Below, in pieces: positions 53,825 to 64,000 of a stretch of 64,000 bases of DNA. The notes beneath the pieces were generated by a model that was given only the letters and a program-made list of their open reading frames with translations, was not told the DNA's origin and made no database searches. Both the position numbers and the translations under genes were made by a program. The number at the start of each line of letters is the position of its first letter. Within the stretch, counting starts at the first letter, position 1. The DNA lies in contig NC_063258.1 in NCBI RefSeq assembly GCF_019578655.1, positions 13,520,802 through 13,584,801 of the forward strand, given 5' to 3'. Source of the stretch: Ricinus communis (taxonomy: Eukaryota; Streptophyta; Magnoliopsida; Malpighiales; Euphorbiaceae).

Positions 53825-55640
53825 TCATGAATACTTAAGGCTAATAAGCATATTATTTTAGTTTTCTAGCTTATGGGAAATCAAGTTATGGGTTCTTTCA
53901 AGAACTTTGTGGACTTATCAACACTCGTATTAATGAGCATATGCTTATCTCTCACATCCTTCCTTTCTCTTTTATTCTTTATATACCCTTGTGTTTAAAT
54001 CAATTCGATTTGATGCTTACACTTAGCCATATGGAAAAGAGTAAAGAACTTTTGATTTCTTTCTTTACCGGATTCAAAATCCTACTTATGTTCTCATTTT
54101 GTTTGTTTCTTTTATCTCTTTCTCTCTAATCTATGTCTTATAAGATGGTTTGGTTTTATTTGGGGAGCATAAACACGAGTGTTGAGTGATTGCAGAGGAA
54201 CGCTTAAAGAAATGCGAAGAAAGAAAATTAGTTGATCGAGTATGGATATCATTCTCTGAATGATTATAGAGGAATGCTTAGAGAAATGCGAAGAAAGAAA
54301 ATTAGTTGATCGAGTATGGATATCATTCTCTGAATGATTATAGAAGAATTTTTTGGAGGAAAGAGGGAAGGACAAGAATCGAGGCACACCTGAATTTTTC
54401 GATTCAGGATTTGCACCATTGGGATCTCCATCATTCCTTATTCCTTCAAGCACGAGGACTCCTGATGACACAAAGATTAGCATAAATCCACGTGCACTAG
54501 AGAGATGTCATGTTGATTTTGATTAATCCAAGTGTAATAAAAGTGAAATGCAAGCATTTTGATGTTTGGTACACATATAAAGATGTAATTTGAGTAAGGG
54601 TGTTATTAGGTAGGCCCTCACAGATTTTGCCTTGCTTTCATCAAGGTAACTTATAAAATTTAGGATTGTTAGAGCTGTTCTCCAGTCAACTCCTCTCCGA
54701 TTGTTGATTTGCCTTTAGTTTAGTTATCTTTATTTATTTATTCATATTTAGCTTCTAGTTTCTTCTTCATATGGAATTCGGGCTTTCACACTATAAAACC
54801 TGCATGCAACCGAATACTTGAGGCCAATGAGCATATTATTTCAATTTTCTACCTTATAGGAAATCAAGTTATAAGTTCTTTCAAGAAATTTATGGACTTG
54901 TCAACACACACCCTAGCGAGCACAGACTTATCCCTAGCTTCCTTTCTCTTGTGTTCTTTGTCTACCCTTGTGTTTAGATCAATTTGATTTGATCCTTACG
55001 CTTAGCTGTATGAAAGAGAAGAAATAACTTATGATTTCTTTCCTTATCGGATCTCAAATCCTTCCTATATTCTCATTTTGTTTGTTTCTTTTGTGTCTTT
55101 CTTTCTAATCTCTCTCTAGTATGATAGTTTGGTTTTATTTGGGGAGCATAAACACGAATGCTGAGTGATAGTGCGTGAAAGCGCCAACCATAGGTACAGA
55201 TGAGTGCTTAGACAAATGCAAATATAGAAAATTAGTTGATCGAGTATGGATATCACACTTTGAATGATTGCAAAGGAATCTTTTGGAGGAAAGAGGGAAT
55301 GACGAGAATCGAGGCACACCTGAATATTTCGATTCAGGATTTACACTACTAGGATTTGCATCCTTCCTTATTCCACTAGGCACGAGGACTCCTGATGACA
55401 CAAAGCTTGGCATAAGAAATTATTGGAACACAAGTGAAAAGCTTCAACGGTGGCATTAGGGCCTAGTTTGATGATCAAGCAAGACGAGACGTAAAAGAAA
55501 TAAAAAAAATGAGAATATAGGTAGGACTTCAGGTCTGATAAGGAAAGAAATCACAGGTTCTTTATTCTTTTCCATATAGCAAAGTGTAAGGATCAAGTCT
55601 ATGCTCGTTAGCGCGAGTGTTGATAACTTTGATCCAAATT
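53825..55640 (+). repeat. R1 repeat units
   Basis: About one and a half R1 cycles in plus orientation, with the dyad near 54670 and the TATA region near 54790 ('cactataaaacc'). No gene is supported; the frames at 54112-54483 and 55116-55413 are shared R1 sequence without family features. Confidence 0.8.
54194..54341 (+). repeat. 74-bp tandem duplication in R1
   Basis: 54194-54267 is repeated at 54268-54341 with about two differences ('agaggaa(c/t)gctta(a/g)agaaatgcg...'). Confidence 0.85.
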
Positions 55641-57461
55641 TTATGAGCCAACTTAATAAAAATAAGGGTAAATTCATGTGGCCCTACATAAAAACACTAT
55701 GATCCAAAATACTTCACAATCTGCATTTCAAACAGTAAAGCGCTCGAATTTCGCCTTGTATTACACTTGGATTAAGTAGAAACAATATGATTTCTCCCTT
55801 ACGAGGGTGGATTTACGTCTCATCCTACTTAATCATTAAACAAAGGCCCAATGGCACCGGTCAAGCTTGTCAATTATGCTCCCATGATTCCTTACGCCAA
55901 TCCTTGCATCATCAGGAGTCCTCATCCTTAGAGGAGAAAGAATGAGGGAGATCCCAATAGTGCAAATCATGAACAAGAAAATCTAGGCGTGCCTCGATTC
56001 TCATTGTTCCCTCTTTCCTCATTAAGATTCGTCCATGATCATCCAAATAATGATATTAATACTCGATCAACTAATTTTCTTTTTTCGCATTTGTACATGC
56101 ATTGGATCGGTGTCTATGATTAACACTTCCATGCACTTTTACTCAACACTTTTATTTATGCTCCCCAAATAAAACTAAACTATCATACTAGATAGAAATT
56201 AGAAATAGATGCACAAAAGAAACGAACAAAATTAGAACATAGTTTGGATTTCTGATCTGATAAGGAAAGAAATCAAAAGTTCTTTGTTCTCTTTGGTACA
56301 GCTAAGAATAAAATTCAAATCAAATTGATTTTAACACAGGAGTATATATAGAACACAAAAGAAAGGAAGGACTTGAGCGATAAGTCTATGCTCGCCAGCA
56401 CGAGTGTTGATAAGTCCACAAAGTTCTTGAATAACCCATAACTTGATATCCCATAAGGTAGAAAACTGAAATAATATGCTCATTAGCCTCAAGTATTCGG
56501 TTACATTCATTTTTATAGTACGAAATTCCTTATTCCATTAGAAGAATAAACCATAAGCTAAATTTGGATAAATAAATAAAGAAAAATGAATAAACTGAAG
56601 TCAAATCAAGAACGAGAGAGGAGTTGACTAGTCAACAACTCTCGTAGTCCTAAATTTTATAAGCCAACTTAACAAAAATAAGGAGAAATTCATATGGGCC
56701 TACCTAATAACATTCTAATCCAAATTACTTCATTATATGCATCCCAAACAATGAAATGCTCATATTACTGCTTGTATTATGCTTGGGTTTATTGAAAATA
56801 ACATGACTTCTCCCTTACGCGCATGGATTTATGTCTCGTCCTGCTTGATCATCAAATTTGGGACTATAAGAGTTGTTAACTAGTCCTTATGGCAATCTTT
56901 GTGTCATCAAGAGTCCTCGTGCCTTGAAGAACAATGAATGATGGAGATCCCAAATTTTGTGAACCAACTTAATAAAGACAAGGGAAAATTCATGCGGGCC
57001 TACCTAATAACACTTCAAACCAAATTACTTAATCATATGCATCCCAAAGATCAAAAAGCTCACATTCCTTATTATATTATGCTTGGATTCATTGATAACA
57101 TTATGATTTTTGTCTTACGCACGTGGATTTATGTCTCATCTTGCTTGATCTTAAAACCAAGCCCAAATGCCACCGGTTAAGCTTATCAATTGCATTTCCA
57201 TGTATTCTTAAGCTAATCAATGTGTCATCATCTTTCGTCGTGCCTAGAACACTAAGGAATGATGGAGATTCCAATGGTGCAAATCCTGAGTCAGAATATT
57301 TGTTCGTGCCTCGATTCTCATTGTTCCCTCTTTCCTCCGAAAGAATCATCTGCGATCATTCAGAGAATGATGTCAATACTCGATGTCTGTAATTGCTGCT
57401 TCCATGCGCTTTCTCTCAATAGTAGTGTTTGTGCTCCCTAAATAAAACCAAACCTATTTTC
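55641..57461 (-). repeat. R1 repeat units
   Basis: R1 in minus orientation, including a unit with a perfect TTGACTAGTCAA at 56624-56635. A short plus-oriented piece interrupts at about 56855-56885. No gene is supported. Confidence 0.75.
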
Positions 57462-57695
57462 ACCTAATTAGGACTTTTTTTTAGTCATCTCTTTTAGTTA
57501 GGAAGGTTATCTTCATCCTAGATGGACGTAAATCCTTACTAGTGAAGATTTAGGGTTTTTTAAGGCCTATAGGATTAAGTTGAATTTGAATGATAATTGG
57601 TTATTAAACCTAAAAACTATTTTGCTTTTATCTTTTTGTTCTTGTGTAGAATGCATGCTTAAAAAATATTCAAGTAGATTGATCATCTTCTTGTG
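57462..57695 (+). mobile_element. gypsy LTR fragment within R1
   Basis: Carries 'cttttagttaggaaggttatc', 'tttagggtttttt' and 'aaggcctatagg', related to the LTRs at 15136 (plus) and 51411 (minus). Bounded on both sides by R1. Confidence 0.65.
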
Positions 57696-58609
57696 GAGTA
57701 TACGTGTGTGGATTTATGTCTTGTCCTACTTGATCATCAGCCTAAGCCCTAATGCCACCGGTCAAGCTTATCAATTGCATTCTGAATGATTCCTTATGCC
57801 AATCCTTGTATCATCAAGAGTCATCTAGCCTGGAATAACAAGAAATGATAGAGATCATAATGGTCAAATCCTGAATTAGAATATTTAGCCGTGCCTCAAT
57901 TCTCATCTTTCCTTCTTTCCTCCAAAAGGTTTGTCTACGATTATTAGGAGAATGATACTAATACTCGATCAACTAATTTTTTCCTTTTTCGCATTTCTAC
58001 AAGCATTAGATCGGTTCTTATGGTTGCTGCTTCCATGCGCTTTTACTCAACTCTCGTGTTCATGCTCACCAAATAAAACTAAACCATCATACTGGACAAA
58101 GATTAGAAAGAGATGCACAAAAGAAACAAACAAAATGAGAACATAGGTAGGATTTTAGATCCTATAATGAAAAAAATCACAAGTTCTTTGCTCTCTTCCA
58201 TATAGCTAAGTGTAAGGATCAAATCAAATTGATTTAAGCACAAGGGTATAGAAAGAATATAAAGGAACGGAAGTGTGCAAGTGATTAGTCTATGTTTGCT
58301 AATGCGAATCTTGATAAGTCTGTAAAGTTCTTTAAAGAACTCATAACTTGATTTCCCGCAAGGTAGAAAATTGAAATAATAGGCTCTTTAGCCTCAAGTA
58401 TTCGATTGCATGCGGTTTTATAGTGCGAAAGCCCTCATTCCATAAGAATAATAAACTAGAAGCTAAATATGAATAGATAAATAAATAAAGATGAATAAAC
58501 TAAAGAAAAATCAAGAACGAGAGAGGAGTTGACTGGGCATCAACTCATAATCTAAATTTTTTTGAGCCAGCTTAATAAAAATAAGGGTAAGTTCACGTCG
58601 GCCTACATA
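57696..58609 (-). repeat. R1 repeat unit
   Basis: One nearly full cycle in minus orientation, dyad near 58519. It ends at about 58609, where a protease/RT fragment begins. Confidence 0.75.
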
Positions 58610-59405
58610 AAAAAAACTCTAAGTAAAACTGGAACTACACACGGGCTCATACTTTACCTAGTCAATCCTTTAGTCATCAACTCTTCAACTTGCCTTTGGA
58701 GCTCCTTAGTCTCCTCGAGGTTGCTCCTATAGGCAGGCCGATTAGGAATAGGTGATCTAGGAATGAAATCAATTTAATGCTCTATTCCCTAATTAGTGGC
58801 AATCCATGTTTGATCCCTTCGAGAAATAAATCATCAAATTTCTGCAACAAAGAAACAAAAGCACTAGGCAAAGAAGAGTTAAGCTCGTTAGTGTTAAAGT
58901 AGGCCTCTTTTTACATAATAAAAAAATTGTGTGATTGGCCAAGAATGCTCTTTTCACCTCACTCTCTCTTGCATAGAGGCTCTCTATCCTTTCCTTTTTC
59001 TCACTTTTCATACCCTCACCATTTTCTTTCTCTCATGCACATACTCTCTACTTTTTTCTTTTTGTGCCCTCATGCTCTCATTTTCTTTCTTTTCTTTCGC
59101 GCCATCACTCTTGTGTTTTGTATTACTCTCCTTTTTAATGTGCATTTGATCTTCATACACCTCTTTAGGTGTCAAAGGAACAAGTGTAATAGATTTGGCA
59201 TTCATTTGAAAAGATATTTGTTAGTAAAACCATCATGAATGACTCGTCTATCAAATTTCCATGGGCGGCCTAAAAGAATATGTCTAGAATGTATAGGCAC
59301 CGCATCACATAACACCTCATCCTTATACCTACCAATAGAGAAAAACACTAATACTTGCTTAGCAATTCTAATCTCACCACAATCCTTCAACCATTGTGCC
59401 AATCA
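58610..59405 (-). pseudogene. Ty3/gypsy protease-to-RT fragment, copy 1
   Basis: Reading leftwards from 59402: LKDCGEIRIAKQVLVFFSIG, DEVLCDAVPIHSRHILLGRPWKFDRRVIHDG and KYLFK are the second half of the protease domain. A charged linker follows (ITLVPLTPKEVYEDQMHIKKES), then FLANHTIF and the RT entry with IDFIPRSPIPNRPAYRSNLEETKELQRQVEELMTKGLT and SMSPCVVPVLL (about 58780-58620). Stops and frameshifts occur at about 59215, 58990 and 58780. The catalytic Asp region of the protease is not included. Confidence 0.87.
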
Positions 59406-59690
59406 TTGTGTCATCAAGAGTCTGCATGCCTAGAGGAGCAAGGAATGATGGAGATCCAAGAGTGCAAATCTTAAATCAAAATATTTGGGCGTGCCTCGAT
59501 TCTCGGCATTCCTCTTTCCTCCAAAAGATTGGTCTACAATCATTCAAAAAATGATATCAATATTCCATCAACTAAATTTATTTCATCGCATTTGTCCAAG
59601 CATTGATTAGTTATGATTGTCATTTCCACGCGCGTTAACTCAACACTCTTATTTATGCTCTCCAAATAAAACCAAACCATTATACTTTAC
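59406..59690 (-). repeat. R1 fragment between two protease/RT fragments
   Basis: R1 blocks 'atcattgtgtcatcaagagtctgcatgcctagagg' to 'aaaaccaaaccattatactt' in minus orientation. It joins copy 1 and copy 2 of the gypsy fragment. Confidence 0.75.
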
Positions 59691-60525
59691 AGTGATTTTA
59701 TTGACGGCACAACAATCAATGCACATCCTCCATGTTACATCTTTTTTAGGCATAAGTAAATCTAGAACTACACACAGGCTCATACTTTCCTTGGTCAATC
59801 CTTTAGTCATCAATTCTTCAACTTGTGTTTGGAGCTCCTTAGTCTCCTCACGGTTGCTCCTATAGGCAGGCCGATTAGGGATAGGTGATCCAGGAATGAA
59901 ATCAATTTTATGCTCTATTCCCTAATTGGTGGCAATCCAAGTGGGATCTCTTCAGGAAATAAATCATCAAATTCCTACAACAAAGAAACAAAACACTAGG
60001 TAAAGAAAAGTTAATCTCGTTAGCATTAAAGTAGGCCTCTTTTTACATAAGTACAAATAAGGTCTGATTGGCCAAGAATGCTCTTTTTACCTCACTCTCT
60101 CTTGCATAGAAACTCTCTTTCCTTTCCTTTTTCTCACTTTTCATACCCTCACCTTTTCTTTTTCTCTCATGCACGTACTCTCTTTATTTTTTTCTTTTTG
60201 TGCCCTCATGCTCTTGTTTTCTTTCTTTTCTTGGGCACCATCACTCATATGTTTTATATTGCTCTCTTTCTTCATGCACATTTGGTCTTCATGCACCTCT
60301 TTTGGTGTCAAAGGAATAAGTGTAATAGATTTGGCATTCATTTCAAAAGAGTATTTGTTAGTAAAACCATCATGAATGACTCATCTATCAAATTGCCATG
60401 GGCGGCCTAAAAGAATATGTTAGCATGCATAGACACCACATCACACAACACCTCATCCTTATACCTACGATTAAAGAAAGACACTAATACTTGCTTAGAA
60501 ACTATAAGCTCACCACAATCCTTCA
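59691..60525 (-). pseudogene. Ty3/gypsy protease-to-RT fragment, copy 2
   Basis: Nearly identical to copy 1 through the protease half, the linker (ITLIPLTPKEVHEDQM) and the RT entry (NRPAYRSNREETKEL, QVEELMTKGLT). It extends further into RT, to PKKDVTWRMCIDCCAVNKI (about 59740-59695). Its right end meets R1 at the same point as copy 1 ('ttcaacc(a/at)...gccaatcattgtgtcat'). Inactivated by the same kinds of stops. Confidence 0.87.
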
Positions 60526-60618
60526 ACCAATATGCCAATCATTGTGTCATTATGCCTAGAGGAAGAAGGAATGATGGAGATCCTAATGGTGCAAATCTTG
60601 AATCAGAATACTTGGACA
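60526..60618 (-). repeat. short R1 fragment
   Basis: R1 in minus orientation ('gccaatcattgtgtcattatgcctagagg' and on). It switches to plus-oriented R1 at about 60618. Confidence 0.65.
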
Positions 60619-61553
60619 TGCTTATCGGATCCGAAACCCAAACTATGTTCTCATTTATTCATTTCATTTGTTCCTCTTTTCTATTTTATGTCTTGTATGA
60701 TGGTTTGGTTTTATTTGGAAAGCATAAATAGAAGTACTCAGTTAAAATGCATGGAAGTGACAATCATAGGCACTGATCCAATGCTTAAAAGAAATGTGAA
60801 GGAAGAAAATTAGTTGAGTGAGTATTGATATCATTCATTGAATGATCATAGAAGAATCTTTTGGAGGAATGAGGGAATGCTGACAACTGAGGCACATCCA
60901 TATATTCCTATTCGAGATTTGCACCACTGGGATCTCCATCATTCCTTGTTCCATTAGGCACGAAGACTCCTGATGACACAATTCGCATAGGGAATCATGG
61001 GAATGTAATTAACAAGTTTGACCGGTGGCATTAAGGCTCAGGTTGATGATCAAGTAGGCAAGATGTAAATCCATGTGCAGAAGGGAGAAATCATGTTATT
61101 TTCAAAAAATCCAAGCATAATATAAGCAGGAATGCGAGCGTTTTGATGTTTGGAATGCATATATTGAAGTAATTTGGGTGGGAGTGTTATTAGGTAGCCA
61201 ACGCAAATTTCTCCTTATTTTCATTAAGCTGGCTCATAAAATTTGGGACTACAAGAGTTGTTGACTAGTCAACTCCTCTTTAATTCTTGATTTGACTCTA
61301 GTTTATTCATCTTTTTCTATTTATTTAATCATATTTAGCTTGTACTTCTTTTTATGGAATGAAGGCTTTCGCACTATGAAAACTTCATGCAACCGAATAT
61401 TTTAGGCTAGTGAGCATATAACTTCAGTTCTCTACCATATAGAGAATTAAGTTATAGGTTTTTTCAAGAACTTTGCGAACTTATGAAGACTCGCACAAGC
61501 AAACCGAGGCTTACTGCTCACGTCCTTCCTTTCTTTTATGTTCCTTCTATACC

Positions 61554-61668
61554 AAAAACCCATTTTCGGCCCATGCACAGTTGATTCGGACTGTGTAGAG
61601 CCGATCGACTATGTTCATAGCTGAATTAGCTTTGCACAGAGCTGATCCGCTCTATGTGTTAGGGCATA
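61554..61668. other. 115-bp insert with two hairpins in an R1 unit
   Basis: The R1 leader is interrupted between 'ccttctat' and 'aaatcaattcgat'. The insert is GC-richer than its surroundings and has two dyads: CACAG...CTGTG (61576-61594) and CACAGAGC...GCTCTATGTG (about 61634-61659). No coding potential. Confidence 0.6.
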
Positions 61669-62425
61669 AATCAATTCGATTTGATCCGTATACTTAGACA
61701 TGAAAGAGAATAAAGAACTTGCGATTTCTTTCCTTATCGGATAAGAAATCCTATGTTCTCATTTGTTCTTTTCTTTTACTCCTCTCTTTCTAATCTATAT
61801 ACTGTATGATGGTTTGGTTTTATTTGGCGAGCATAAATAGAAGTGTTGAGTTAAAGCGCGTGGAAGCGACAATCATAAGCACCGACTAATGCTTAGACAA
61901 ATGCGATATTGATATCATTTTTTAAAAGATCGCAGATGAATCTTATGGAGGAAAGAGGAATGCTGAGAATCAAGGCACACCCAAATATTCTGATTCAGGA
62001 TTTGCACCATTGGGATCTCCATCATTCCTTGTTCCTCTAGGCATGAGGACTCTTGATGACACAAGGATTGGCATAAGGAATCATGGGAATGTAATTAAAA
62101 AGCTTTACTGTTGGCATTGGGGATTACACGTAAGGGCGAAATCATGTTGTTTTTAATAAATCCAAGGGTAATACAAGTAGAAATGCAGGCATTCTAATTT
62201 TTTGAATTAATGAAGTATTTTGGGTTGGAGCGTTATTAGGTTACCCAATGCAAATTTCTCCTTGTTTTAGTTAAATTGCCTTATAAAGTCTGGAACTACG
62301 AGAGTTGTTGACCTGTCAACTCCCCTCTGATTCTTAATTTGAATTTATTTTATTCATCTTTCTTTATTTATTTACTTATATTTAGCTTCTACTTTCTTCT
62401 TCTTATGGAATGAGGGCTTTCGCAC

Positions 62426-62433
62426 TATAAAAA
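62426..62433 (+). promoter_or_regulatory. R1 TATA box (example unit)
   Basis: TATAAAAA in 'gggctttcgcactataaaaac', conserved in R1 units (for example 52160, 54793 and, in antisense, 3055, 9676). The downstream leader resembles that of the gypsy LTRs, so this is the likely promoter of the repeat. Confidence 0.55.
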
Positions 62434-64000
62434 CAGCATGCAACCGAATAGTTAAGCCTAGTAAGCATATTATTTTAGTTTTCTACATTGCAGAGAATTA
62501 CGTTGCGGGTTCTTTCAAGAACCTTACAAAGTTATAAAGACCCACAATAGCAAACCTAAACTTATTAATCACGTCCTTCCATTCTTTTATGCTCTTTGTC
62601 TACCCTTATGTTTAAATCAATTCAATCCTTACGCTTAACCATGGAAGAGAATAAAGAACTCGCAATCTTATTCCATATCGAATCAAAAATACTACCTCTA
62701 TTCTTATTTGTTCGTCTCTTTCTAATCTGTGCCTTGTATGAAGGTTTGGTTTTATTTGGTGAGCATAAATAGGAGTGTTGAGTGAAAGTGCATGGAAGCG
62801 ACAATCATAAGCACCAATCCAATGCTTAGAAAAGTGCGAAGAAGGAAAATTAGTTAATCAAGTATTCATATCATTTTCCAAATGATCACGGATGAATCTT
62901 TTGGAGGAAAGAGGAAACATCGAGAGTCGAGGCACGCCTAAATATTCTGATTCAAGATTTGCACCATTGGGATCTCCATCATTCCTTGTTCCTCTAGTTT
63001 TGTGGACTCCTGATAACATGAGGATTGACATAAGGACTCATTGGAACACAATTGATAAGTTGGAATGATGCTATTACGGCTTAGCTTGATGATCAAGCAA
63101 GACGAGATGTAAATCCAAGCGCGCTAATGAGAAATCATGTGGGTTTCGATTAATCCAATGTAATACTAGTGGAAATGCGAGCATTTTGATGTTTCAAACG
63201 CATATGAAGAAGTAACTTGTGTTGGAGTGTTCTTAGGTAGGGCCTCACAGATTTCCCCTTATTTTTGTTAAACTATGTCATAAAATTTAGGACAATGAGA
63301 GATGTTGACCGGTCAATTCCTCTTGGTTCTTGATTTGACTTTAGTTTATTCATCTTTTTTTATTTATTTATTCATATGTAGCTTCTAGAAAGAGCGTGGA
63401 ATTGGCAATCATAGGCACCGATCCAATCTTACATAAATCTGAAGAAAAATAAAATTAGTTGATCGTATATTGATATCATTCTCGGAATAATCGCGGACAA
63501 ATCTTCTAGAGGAAAGAGAGAACAATTAGAATTGAGGCACGCTAAATATTCAGGATTTGCACCATTAGAATCTCCATCATTCCTTGTTCCTCTAGGCACA
63601 ATGACTTCTGATGACACAAGGATTGTTGTAAAGAATCATGGGATCTCAATTGACAAGCTTGATCATGGCATTGTGCTTATCTTGATGATCAAGTAGGACG
63701 AGACGTAAATCCATGCTCGTAAGGGAGAAATCATGAAATCCAAGCATAATACAAGCAACAATGCGAGCATTTTTATGTTTGGGCCACATATAATGAAGAA
63801 ATTTGGATCATAATATTATTAGGTAGGCCTAAACAAATTTTCCCCTTGTTTGTGTTAGGCTGGCTCATAAAATTTGGGACTACAAGAGTTGTTGACCAAT
63901 CAACTACTCTCTCGTACTACAAAAATCATATGCAGCCGAATAGTTGAGGGTAGTGAACATATTATTTGAGTTCTCTACCTTGCAGAAAATCAAGATATGG

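Larger units (their letters stand above)
60619..64000 (+). repeat. R1 repeat array, about three units
   Basis: Head-to-tail R1 in plus orientation, dyads near 61255, 62299, 63300 and 63882, so spacing is about 1.0-1.04 kb for the full units. The second carries a 115-bp insert (61554-61668). The array continues past the window edge. No gene is supported. Confidence 0.82.

Noticed and set aside
58927..59238. Phe/Ser/Leu-rich frame (also 60078-60410)
   Set aside because: Both are antisense to the charged linker of the duplicated gypsy protease/RT fragment.

Overview
This window looks like repeat-dense, heterochromatic nuclear DNA of a flowering plant. It is AT-rich. Its recognisable coding sequence comes from Ty3/gypsy LTR retrotransposons (Athila-like, Tekay-like and chromovirus-like pol) and from an endogenous plant pararetrovirus of the Caulimoviridae. 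One small piece of plastid DNA (trnI-CAU next to the start of ycf2) is also present. I found no intact host protein gene, rRNA gene, functional tRNA or CRISPR array. The species cannot be named from this; an angiosperm is well supported, a eudicot is only likely.

Layout. 1-419: end of an Athila-type LTR. 420-14516: a dispersed and locally tandem repeat of about 1.1 kb per cycle, here called R1, present in both orientations. It is interrupted by the plastid insert (651-848), an AT-rich insert (1131-1528) and the 3' end plus LTR of a Tekay-like element (5918-8663). 14517-18557: pieces of chromovirus-like gypsy elements (pol tails, LTRs, a gag start with primer binding site). 18563-24440: one complete non-autonomous LTR retrotransposon with perfect 5-bp target duplications (ACTTT), inserted in the gag of an older Athila-like element (18481-27275, minus strand). 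That element lies in the gag of a still older Tekay-like element (minus strand, 5' LTR end at 45327), which also holds a solo LTR of its own family (27317-29625, target duplication AATCT). 31647-43693: a rearranged endogenous pararetrovirus inside the 5' LTR of that Tekay-like element, at a TA microsatellite. 45328-52013: overlapping wreckage of gypsy pol, LTRs and Athila 3' UTR, all on the minus strand. 51313-64000: R1 again, mixed with gypsy LTR and protease/RT fragments.

The pararetrovirus has three segments: a forward RT fragment, a reverse 3-kb segment (start of the movement protein, primer site, leader, promoter, ORF2, RNase H end), and a forward near-complete genome copy of about 8.1 kb. 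The gene order is movement protein, coat protein with zinc finger, protease, RT, RNase H, then a second ORF of unknown function and a promoter/leader region. This order, with the extra ORF2, fits the florendovirus type best. Both ORF1 and the RT region are broken; ORF2 has a single in-frame stop in the longer copy.

Points of most interest are the R1 family, which shares a promoter/leader block with the gypsy LTRs here and so looks LTR-derived; the head-to-head viral copies that could yield a hairpin transcript; the systematic homopolymer shortening that separates the two RT copies; a basic small ORF that stays open in both viral copies and ends inside the palindromic TATA box; and GC-rich palindromic minirepeats in several unrelated LTRs.
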